From contig NZ_JOAP01000003.1 of NCBI RefSeq assembly GCF_000720475.1, forward strand, positions 217,144 to 281,143: a DNA stretch of 64,000 nucleotides, given 5' to 3'. The notes beneath the pieces are model-generated. The model saw only the letters and a program-made list of their open reading frames with translations. It was not told where the DNA came from and ran no database searches. Both the position numbers and the translations under genes were made by a program. Below, in pieces: positions 52,754 through 62,288 of the stretch (the first letter of the stretch is position 1; each line of letters opens with the position of its first letter). The DNA is from Streptomyces aureocirculatus (GTDB lineage: Bacteria; Actinomycetota; Actinomycetes; Streptomycetales; Streptomycetaceae).

Positions 52754-52777
52754 ATGTCTACGCCCCGCATCTCCTAG
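52754..52777 (+). CDS. Possible 7-codon leader peptide (MSTPRIS) before the ABC-F gene
   Basis: ATG 52754 follows a G-run (CGGGGGC) and stops at TAG 52775-52777, 59 bases before the ABC-F start. Antibiotic-resistance ABC-F genes are often controlled by such leader peptides through ribosome stalling. The short length makes chance occurrence likely too. Confidence 0.3.
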   Translation: MSTPRIS

Positions 52778-52836
52778 CCAGGTCACACGCCTTCACGTCA
52801 CCCGTGTGTCCTGCTTTGAGTGCGGAGCGTTCTGTT

Positions 52837-54432
52837 GTGATTGCTGTACGTGATATTGATCTTCGCGTGGGCGGCCGGACCCTGCTGTCCGGCGTCTCCT
52901 TCCACGTCGCCCCCGGCGACCGCGTCGGCCTGGTCGGGCGCAACGGCGCCGGCAAAACCACCCTCCTGAAGACCCTCGCCGGGCAGGGGCCCGAGCCGGA
53001 CGCCGGCCGCGTCACCCGTACCGGATCCCTCGGCTGGCTCGCCCAGGACCCGGCCCCCGCCGACCCGGCCGTCACCGTCACCGACCGGATCCTGTCCGCC
53101 CGCGGCCTCGACCGGGCGGTACGCGCCCTGCGGGCCGCCGAGGCCGCCCTGGCCCGCGGCGGCGGCGAACCAGCGGCCATGGCCGCCTACACCCGTGCCG
53201 ACGACGACTTCCAGGCCCGCGGCGGGTACGCCGCCGAGGCCGAGGCCGCCCGTGTCGCCGCCGGTGTGGGGCTGCCCGAGCGCGTGCTCGGGCAGGCCGT
53301 GGGCGAGCTGTCCGGCGGGCAGCGGCGCCGCGTCGAACTCGCCCGCATTCTCTTCTCCCGCCACGACACCCTGCTCCTCGACGAACCCACCAACCACCTC
53401 GACCGGGATTCCGTCGAGTGGCTGCGCGGATTCCTGCGCGGATATCCCGGCGGCGTCGTCCTCGTCAGCCACGACATCGCGTTGCTCGGCGACGTCGTCA
53501 ACCGCGTCTTCCACCTCGACCCCGCGCGCGCCGCCCTCGACGTACACAACACCACCTGGCACACCTACCTCAGCCAGCGCGCCGCCGACGACCGGCGCCG
53601 CGCCCGTGAGCGTGCCAACGCCGAACGCAAGGCCGCCGCCCTCAAGACCCAGGCCGACAAGATGCGCGCCCACGTCGCCACCGCCACCGCCGCCAAGAAC
53701 ATGGTCCGCCGCGCCGACCGGCTCCTGTCCGGCACCGAGCCCGTACGCCGCGGCGAGAAGACCGCCCGCATCCGGCTGCCCGACCCCGCCCCCTGCGGCC
53801 GGATGCCCCTGGGCGCGGTGCGCCTGGAGAAGTCCTACGGCGCCGTGCGCGTGCTCGGCGGCGTCGATCTCGCCGTCGACCGGGGCAGCCGGCTCGTGGT
53901 CCTCGGGTTCAACGGGGCCGGGAAGACCACCCTGCTGCGCCTGCTCGCCGGGCGCGAGACCCCGGACTCCGGCCGCGTCGTGCACGGGCACGGGCTGCGG
54001 CTCGGATACTTCGGGCAGGAACACGACACCCTCGACCTGGCGGTGTCCGTACGCGACAACCTCGCCGCCGCCGCGCCGCACCTCACCCCGGGCGAGGTGC
54101 GGCAGGTGCTCGGGGCGTTCCTGTTCCGCGGCGACGACGCCGACAAGCCCGCCCGCGTGCTCTCGGGCGGCGAGAAGACCCGGCTCGCCCTCGCCGGGCT
54201 CGTGCACTCCGGCGCCAACGTGCTGCTCCTGGACGAGCCCACCAACAACCTCGACCCCGCATCCCGCGACGAGGTACTCGCCGCCGTGGGGACGTACCCG
54301 GGAGCCGTGGTGATGGTCACCCACGACGAAGGTGCCATCGACGCCCTGCGCCCCGACCGTGTCCTCGTCCTGCCCGACGGCACTGAGGACTGGTGGAGTT
54401 CGGAGTACCGGGAGTTCGTCTCCCTGGAGTGA
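52837..54432 (+). CDS. ABC-F family ATPase (ribosome-protection type)
   Basis: GTG 52837 is preferred because GCGGAG ends nine bases upstream; an in-frame GTG at 52804 would add eleven atypical residues. The 531-residue protein has two ABC domains without membrane segments: Walker [10 protein letters not shown] and GFNGAGKTT, signatures LSGGQRRR and LSGGEKTR, Walker [12 protein letters not shown] and [11 protein letters not shown]. The inter-domain linker is Arg/Ala/Lys-rich ([20 protein letters not shown]), as in factors reaching toward the ribosomal P site. It may protect against a ribosome-targeting antibiotic or act as a translation factor. The first 15 codons are AT-rich, unlike the rest. 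Confidence 0.92.
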   Translation: MIAVRDIDLRVGGRTLLSGVSFHVAPGDRVGLVGRNGAGKTTLLKTLAGQGPEPDAGRVTRTGSLGWLAQDPAPADPAVTVTDRILSARGLDRAVRALRAAEAALARGGGEPAAMAAYTRADDDFQARGGYAAEAEAARVAAGVGLPERVLGQAVGELSGGQRRRVELARILFSRHDTLLLDEPTNHLDRDSVEWLRGFLRGYPGGVVLVSHDIALLGDVVNRVFHLDPARAALDVHNTTWHTYLSQRAADDRRRARERANAERKAAALKTQADKMRAHVATATAAKNMVRRADRLLSGTEPVRRGEKTARIRLPDPAPCGRMPLGAVRLEKSYGAVRVLGGVDLAVDRGSRLVVLGFNGAGKTTLLRLLAGRETPDSGRVVHGHGLRLGYFGQEHDTLDLAVSVRDNLAAAAPHLTPGEVRQVLGAFLFRGDDADKPARVLSGGEKTRLALAGLVHSGANVLLLDEPTNNLDPASRDEVLAAVGTYPGAVVMVTHDEGAIDALRPDRVLVLPDGTEDWWSSEYREFVSLE

Positions 54433-54497
54433 GGCCTTCGTCGTTCACGGTGCCTTGCTCCTGTGTGCGTCTGCCCCGGCGGCGACGGCTGCTCCGC

Positions 54498-54977
54498 CTA
54501 CTCGCTCGTCCGAGCCGTCGTGGCCGCCTCGCGCAGCGCCTCCAGGAACGCCTGGAGTACGGGGTTTCGCGGCGCCGTCGCCCGTACCGCCGCCCAGATC
54601 GAGCGGACCGGCACGGGGTCGCGTACCGCGCGGACGGCAAGCCCGGGGTGGGGCAGGACCGAGGCCGTCGCCGCCTGCGGCATCAGGCCCGTCGCCGGGA
54701 CCAGCGCCACCCCGACGCCCGCCGCCACGAAACCCTGCGCCGTCGCGTAGTCCCCGCTGTCCATCACGAAATCCGGGGTGAACCCGGCCGCTCCGCACGC
54801 GTCGAGGACCGCGTCCAGGCACGGGGCCCGGCAACTCGCTTCCCACCCAAGGCAGCGGGTCGCCGGGTCGGTGAGGCGCAACTCCGCCTGTACGCCCGGG
54901 TGCTCGCGGCGCAGGCGGGCCAGCGCGGGTGCGGCGAGGCGGGCGCCCGCGGTGGCGACGTACCGTACCGAGATCTC
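54498..54977 (-). pseudogene. Decayed LysR-family regulator, C-terminal fragment
   Basis: The frame ending at TAG 54498-54500 matches the effector domain of LysR regulators: SVRYVATAGARLAAPALARL, then CLDAVLDACGAAGFTPDFVM, DSGDYATAQGFVAAGVGVAL and a normal C-terminus. The helix-turn-helix half is absent. About 55-60 residues between AELRLTDP and CLGWEASC are also missing. No start codon with a ribosome-binding site precedes the fragment. It is therefore a remnant with both a 5' truncation and an internal deletion. Confidence 0.75.
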
Positions 54978-55057
54978 CTCGGGGAGGGGATCGGTGCCCG
55001 GGTGGTGGGCGGCATGGCGGTGGTCCTGGTGGGGGTCGCCCTGACGCGGACCGGCCC

Positions 55058-55795
55058 TCACCGGCCGAGCAGGCCCCGTACCGCCGACCGGTCCACGCCC
55101 GTGAGCGCACGCAGCAGCAGCGGCGTGAGCAGGACGACCAGCACCCCGAGCGCGCTGACGCCCGCGACCTGCCAGGGCGACTCGATGTAGTACGCGTAGT
55201 GCTCGCCGCCCGACTCGAAGTCGAAGACGCGGTAGCCGGGCCAGTCCAGGTAGTGCGAGAACACCCAGGAGTACGTGGGGAACAGCGCCAGGGCCCAGCC
55301 GACCACCCAGACCGTCACCGACAGCACGAAGCTCGCCACCCGCCACGGGAACATGACGACCTGGAACAGCAGCGCCTTCCAGCCCGCCGCGTCCCGCAGT
55401 TGTGCCCGTATCCGCGCCCAGGCGCCGTCGGCGTCCGCCGTGCGTACGGGTGCGGGCTCCGCCACGTCCAGGCCGAGCAGGCTCCGCGCGCGCCGCCGTT
55501 CGCCCGCGCCGAGGCCGCGCGCACCGGCCGACATGGCTGCGAACACGGGCATCCCGAGCAGGGTGACCGCGAGGCCCGCGCCGAGCGAGAACAGCGTGAC
55601 GGCGAAGACGAATCCGGCGACGGCCACCGGCAGCGACGTCAGGACGTATCCGAACGTACGGAAGGTGGGGGCGGCGAACGGGGCGTGCCAGAAGCCGGGC
55701 CGTGGCGTGCGGGCGGCGGTGCCTTCGTACGCCAGGTCCGTCCTCACCGGGGCGGTGGCGGTGGCGGTGGCACGGGGGAGCGTGTCGATCGTCAT
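55058..55795 (-). CDS. Sensor-domain membrane protein (stand-alone 'putative sensor' module)
   Basis: ATG 55795 is chosen (GAGG six bases upstream); ATG 55813 is in frame. The 245-residue protein has four hydrophobic segments (FGYVLTSLPVAVAGFVFAV, GLAVTLLGMPVFAAMSAG, FVLSVTVWVVGWALALFPTY, SALGVLVVLLTPLLLRAL) and the RARSLLGLDVAEP linker typical of the sensor part of Streptomyces NarL-type kinases. No kinase domain follows, so it is either a stand-alone sensor or a remnant. The decayed LysR gene lies 80 bases beyond its stop. Confidence 0.82.
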   Translation of the reverse strand: MTIDTLPRATATATAPVRTDLAYEGTAARTPRPGFWHAPFAAPTFRTFGYVLTSLPVAVAGFVFAVTLFSLGAGLAVTLLGMPVFAAMSAGARGLGAGERRRARSLLGLDVAEPAPVRTADADGAWARIRAQLRDAAGWKALLFQVVMFPWRVASFVLSVTVWVVGWALALFPTYSWVFSHYLDWPGYRVFDFESGGEHYAYYIESPWQVAGVSALGVLVVLLTPLLLRALTGVDRSAVRGLLGR

Positions 55796-55867
55796 GGCGG
55801 GCCTCGTCTTCATCTCTTCGCCGAGTGGGGGACGCACTGCGCGGAGCGCTGCTCCCGATGCCCTCAA

Positions 55868-56190
55868 CTCTGCTGCGTACGCGGCTCACAGGCCATGGGG
55901 GGAGGTGGTGTCCTGGGGTGTACCCAGGCCCCCTTTGTGTGCTCTGCTGCGACGCCGCACCGCCCCGGGGGAGGGCCCGGCCAGCCGGTCAGGAACGCTC
56001 TCGCCGCAGCGGCCCCGCGGCCGCGTCCCGGCCCGGCCGCGTACGGCGACCGGTCAGGATTCGAGAAGCGCGACACGCCGGGGCGCGCCTAGCGTGACGG
56101 ACATGGGGATGCGCTGGAGCGGGCGGCTCCGCCCCACAAAGGGCCCACTAAGGGCCCACAAAGGGCCCCACACAGGGAGACGACGACACG
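55868..56190. other. Divergent intergenic region
   Basis: This holds the promoters of the sensor-domain gene and the UvrA-like gene. AAAGGGCCCAC-type units recur three times at about 56136-56170, immediately before the ribosome-binding region (ACAGGGAGA) of the UvrA-like gene. No gene is seen. Confidence 0.5.
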
Positions 56191-58599
<2,409 letters not shown>

Positions 58600-58771
58600 C
58601 CGCACCGAACGGGGCGGCGCCGCCATGGCCGGCCACAGGCCGGGTGCGCGTCCGGCTGCTACTGCCCGCACGCGCACCCGGCCGCCGCCGCCGTCGCTGC
58701 TGCGCGTCGCTTCCAGGTCGCCGACACGCGGGGCGAGCTGAACGGGAAGCAGGGACGGGCGGGAAGAACTT

Positions 58772-61630
58772 CTACTCGGCGCCGCTCCGCTGCGGAACCT
58801 CGCAGTTCCGCTCCGGTGGGCTGCCCGTCGGCCACGCCACGCCCTGGAACCTCAGCTTCTTGACCGACGGGTCGAGACGGACCACGGAGACCGCCTTGTT
58901 GTACGGGTTGCCGGCTCCCGTGAGACAGATCCAGCCGCTGGCGCCCCGCACCCGGAAGGCCAGGTTGAGTGATCTGAGGTCTTCCCTGATCCGCTCGCGC
59001 GTCGGCACCTCCGCGCCACCGACCTGGACGGATTTCGTCAGCTCCTTGGCCGCGGTCAGGATGACATCGTGGGTGAGGATCGTCCGTCCGTCGTCGAGAC
59101 TCACCTCTCCGATGTCCGCCGCGTCGGCGGAGTCCCGCAGCTTCGCCAACGCCTCCTGCGGCTCGGCCAGATAGCGCGGTCGGTCCCTGTCGGCGGTCCG
59201 CTCGCGTCCGTCCCGCACCGCGCGTTCCCGCCACCGGTCGACCTCGGTGTCCCAGGCGTCGGGGTGGGCCGGTGCCGCGTACAGCACGGACACCGAGGGC
59301 CGTCCGCCGCCCGCGTCGCCGCGCAGGAGCCGACGCTCGCCCTGGTCGAGGCGGCCGCCGAGGGTCGTGGCGTCGGAGCCCGTGATCACGGTGTAGCCCT
59401 TCCCGTCGGCCTTGCCGGCGCAGTACGTGCCCGCGAGCTTCTTGATGAAGATCTCCAAGTGGTGCGCGCGGCCCGCGAAGTAGACGTACCGGGCACGGGA
59501 CTGGCAGAGATTGAGGGCGAAGTCCTCGAACTTGTTCGGGGTGATGCCCGGTTCTTCGAGGCCCGGAGACACATAGGTCATGTCCTGGACACCGGTCTCG
59601 TTCTTCTTGCCCTCCCTGGCCTCGGCGAAGGCAGCCCGCAGCGAGCTGTTGTAGTTGTCCTTCTTGCGGGTGTCGGCGACGAGTGCCGTCTGGGCGCCCG
59701 CCAGCTCCGGGTCGAACTGGAGCAGTGCGCTCGCCTGTTCCCGGGCGGTCGAGACGACCCTGGCCAGGCCGGGGAAGGGGTCCTTGTCCCGGTCGGCTGT
59801 CTCGGGGTTGGCGAAGTCGGTCGAAGTGACCAGGCTGGCGACGACCGGGACTTGCCGGACCCTGGTCAGGTCGGTCATGGCATCGAGGCTCGTGTCCAGG
59901 CTGAGGTTGAAGCCCGCGACGACTCGGAGCCTGGGCTCCTTGAGCAGGTCGTCGACGGTCTTCTGCCATTGCCCGTAATTGCGGCCGGGGTTGGCCAGAA
60001 CGAGCCGGATGGGTGGTTTGGCGGCGGTGTCGGAGCCGGGTGCGTTCGTCTCCCGCTGGGCCAGATACGCCCCTTGGACCTCGCTCAGGATCTGCCGCTG
60101 CACCGCCGGGCTTTCCGACTCCATGGGGATCATCAGGGCGACCGTCGCGTACTTCAGCTTCGCGATGCGGTTGTTCTCCGCCTCGATGGCAGCGGAGACC
60201 TCGCTCATCCCGTCGACGTGCGGCATGTAGACGCCGGTGCCGTCCGAGACCCCGACGCAGTCCCGCCCCGCCATCCGCAAGCCCTCCCCGCAGCTCTCGG
60301 GCCCGCCGGGCGAGAAGAAGAGCAGGACTCCGTACACCGCCGTGGCCATGGCGGCGAGGGAGAGAGCCGTGACGGTGACCGGGCCCACACGCCCGAAACC
60401 GCGGCGAGGGCCGGGGGGTGTGGGGTGTGCGGGGTCCGCGGAGTCCGCGTCATCTCCGAGGTCAACGGGGAGGAGACGGCCGGGAAGCGGCACGTCCTCG
60501 CCGCGGCATCGCCGCTCGGCGGCCTCGTCCCGCGCCCGGAACAGCCTTGGGACGGCGGCCGCGAGTTCGCTCGCAGGGGCGGCGCAGTTCGCCCCCTTCG
60601 AGGGCGGGGCGGCACCCGGGGCCGACGTCGTGATGACGACAGGGTGCACGCGCAACCTGCGGGACTTGTCGTCGTCGTACGCCGTGAGCAGGGCGTCTCT
60701 GATGGTGCGGCGGGCAGGGACGCAGTCCACATCCGGCAGCAGAATGACGGGTCTGCGTACCCGGTTGAGGCGGCGGAAAAAGCCGTAGTGCGCGTCGATG
60801 TCCGCCAGAAGTGCCTGGACCAGGAGCAACTCCCGCTCCGCGCGTGGCTTGTCGCGCCACGCGCGCAGCTCCTGCAGAAGCGCCCGGTTGGTGGGTAACG
60901 GCAGGGAGTCGAGCGCCTTGTTCCGGTACCACCTCAGGGTCCTGAGATGAGGGAACCGGAAGGCGTCGATGACCCGCACGCAGAGCCCGATGAAACCACC
61001 TAGCTGTGCGTTGACCAGCAGGTCGTCGCCCAGTGCGAGGTCGGCAACGCGTTTGCGCAGCTCAAGGAGGGCGTAGCGCTTCGCGTCGCGGATGGCGTCC
61101 TTGATCAGACGCTCCAGCGTGTCGTTCTGCACGGCGCGGGTGCCGCTCCCGCTCTTCGGAGGCTGGTCCGGCCGCCATGCGTAGAAGGCCCCGTACGCCG
61201 CCGCGAAGCGGGGGAAGACGAGGGGAAGACGATAGGCGGGGCGGCCGTCGTAGCCGCAGCCCTGGGCTATGTCGAGGAGGTGATCGGCCACCTGGCGTTC
61301 GGAGGAGGCCGGCGTGGGGACCGCCTGGGGTTCGGGGGAGGCGGGGGCGGGGGTCGCCTGGGGGTCCTGGTCAGGGGGCGGATGCGGATCCACGGGGAGC
61401 GTGCCCGGCTCGTTGGGGGGCTCGTTGGGGAGCGTGCCCGGCTCGTTGATCGGCAGGACACCTCGGTACTTCCGGTGAAAGTCCCGGGGCCACTGCCGTA
61501 CTCCGGAGCCCTCGCCCTCGAGCTGCAGCACCAGGGGACCCGTCTTGCGCCTGAACCGTAGCCTCCGGCCGAGGCGGAGCCGATCCCTGATCACCAGTTG
61601 TGCGAGAGCCTCGTCCAGTTGCCGTTCCAC
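58772..61630 (-). CDS. Large single-pass protein: NTPase-like cytosolic half, external type I periplasmic-binding half
   Basis: The 952-residue protein (GTG start 61630, weak ribosome-binding site) has a cytosolic part (1-416) with an NEPGTLP repeat and Pro-rich linker (60-108), and helical and alpha/beta segments including RPVILLPDVDC (293-303), which looks like a Walker B strand; no Walker A is visible. One membrane helix lies at 417-440. The external 510 residues follow the type I periplasmic-binding fold (ATVALMIPMES, AKPPIRLVLANPGRNYGQWQ, VVAGFNLSLDTSLDAM, ARYVYFAGRAHHLEIFIKKL). No permease genes are adjacent, so it is not an ordinary transporter. I infer a receptor that senses a ligand outside and signals inside. 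Confidence 0.8.
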   Translation of the reverse strand: MERQLDEALAQLVIRDRLRLGRRLRFRRKTGPLVLQLEGEGSGVRQWPRDFHRKYRGVLPINEPGTLPNEPPNEPGTLPVDPHPPPDQDPQATPAPASPEPQAVPTPASSERQVADHLLDIAQGCGYDGRPAYRLPLVFPRFAAAYGAFYAWRPDQPPKSGSGTRAVQNDTLERLIKDAIRDAKRYALLELRKRVADLALGDDLLVNAQLGGFIGLCVRVIDAFRFPHLRTLRWYRNKALDSLPLPTNRALLQELRAWRDKPRAERELLLVQALLADIDAHYGFFRRLNRVRRPVILLPDVDCVPARRTIRDALLTAYDDDKSRRLRVHPVVITTSAPGAAPPSKGANCAAPASELAAAVPRLFRARDEAAERRCRGEDVPLPGRLLPVDLGDDADSADPAHPTPPGPRRGFGRVGPVTVTALSLAAMATAVYGVLLFFSPGGPESCGEGLRMAGRDCVGVSDGTGVYMPHVDGMSEVSAAIEAENNRIAKLKYATVALMIPMESESPAVQRQILSEVQGAYLAQRETNAPGSDTAAKPPIRLVLANPGRNYGQWQKTVDDLLKEPRLRVVAGFNLSLDTSLDAMTDLTRVRQVPVVASLVTSTDFANPETADRDKDPFPGLARVVSTAREQASALLQFDPELAGAQTALVADTRKKDNYNSSLRAAFAEAREGKKNETGVQDMTYVSPGLEEPGITPNKFEDFALNLCQSRARYVYFAGRAHHLEIFIKKLAGTYCAGKADGKGYTVITGSDATTLGGRLDQGERRLLRGDAGGGRPSVSVLYAAPAHPDAWDTEVDRWRERAVRDGRERTADRDRPRYLAEPQEALAKLRDSADAADIGEVSLDDGRTILTHDVILTAAKELTKSVQVGGAEVPTRERIREDLRSLNLAFRVRGASGWICLTGAGNPYNKAVSVVRLDPSVKKLRFQGVAWPTGSPPERNCEVPQRSGAE

Positions 61631-61920
61631 TACTGCCCCATCCGCACCGCGCCTTGAGTGGTCGGGACTCTACGGGGTACGGCGACGCGTTCGCCAACAG
61701 CAGATCGACGTTTGCGGGAGAAATGTCGAATCCGACACCCTTCTCGAACTCGGTGTGGTACGCCGGTAGTTGGGAACCAGACGGGCGTCTTTCAACGATG
61801 CAAACGCAACCGGCGGATTTGCATATGATCGGCTCGGGCGCACGGCCCCCGGGCAACGCCTGGACGGACGGCCGGGCGCCTGCACAGACGGCCGCGGGGC
61901 CGTCGCGCCCCCGCGCACGA
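61631..61920. other. Upstream region of the receptor-like gene
   Basis: This non-coding stretch separates the receptor-like gene from tRNA-Ser(GGA). An inverted repeat, ATGCAAA (61798-61804) and TTTGCAT (61818-61824), sits in an AT-rich patch about 170-195 bases before the start codon and could be an operator. No gene is seen. Confidence 0.45.
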
Positions 61921-61964
61921 AACGTCGAAGGGCCCCACCGCAAGCGGTGGGGCCCTTCGACGTT
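61921..61964 (-). terminator. Very strong hairpin terminator of tRNA-Ser(GGA)
   Basis: Perfect 21-bp arms span 61921-61941 and 61944-61964 with only AA between, so the innermost pairs must open. It lies 20 bases past the tRNA 3' end. Core: GAAGGGCCCCACCGC. Confidence 0.93.
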
Positions 61965-61984
61965 AGTGCCCGGTGAGGCACTGG

Positions 61985-62069
61985 CGGAGGATACGAGATT
62001 CGAACTCGTGAGGGGTTGCCCCCAACACGCTTTCCAAGCGTGCGCCCTAGGCCTCTAGGCGAATCCTCC
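61985..62069 (-). tRNA. tRNA-Ser(GGA)
   Basis: The 85-base class II tRNA on the minus strand has acceptor GGAGGAT/ATCCTCC, anticodon loop TTGGAAA with GGA, a long variable arm, and T-arm ACGAG-TTCGAAT-CTCGT. CCA is encoded (complement of 61982-61984), unlike the other tRNAs here. Confidence 0.97.
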
Positions 62070-62145
62070 GCGGCAAACAATACAAGACGTTGAGGAGTGC
62101 TCGCGAACTCGTTCCCACCCCCTGGCATCGGCTAGGGTGGGGGCC

Positions 62146-62233
62146 AGCCCCTCACGCGGCGCTATCTGACTGAACTCCCCCAGGGCCGGAAGGCAGCAAG
62201 GGTAGGTCGGCTCTGGCGGGTGCGTGGGGGGCG
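62146..62233 (+). ncRNA. ffs: Signal recognition particle RNA (4.5S type)
   Basis: The conserved SRP apical sequence CAGGGCCGGAAGGCAGCAAG (62181-62200) with GGTAGG after it forms the Ffh-binding loop and GGAA tetraloop. The outer stem pairs GCCCCTCACGC (62147-62157) with GCGTGGGGGGC (62222-62232). It is the short bacterial form, without an Alu domain. The exact ends are approximate. It lies between tRNA-Ser and dnaX, its usual position in Streptomyces. Confidence 0.95.
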
Positions 62234-62273
62234 CTTGCGTTCCCCGGGGCGGTCCTGGTTGTCAGTGGGCGCC

Positions 62274-62279
62274 TATAAC
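62274..62279 (+). promoter_or_regulatory. -10 box for a probable leaderless dnaX transcript
   Basis: TATAAC ends nine bases before GTG 62289, which puts the expected transcription start on or next to the start codon. No Shine-Dalgarno sequence lies between. The -35 element is not clear. Confidence 0.5.
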
Positions 62280-62288
62280 CTCGTATAC

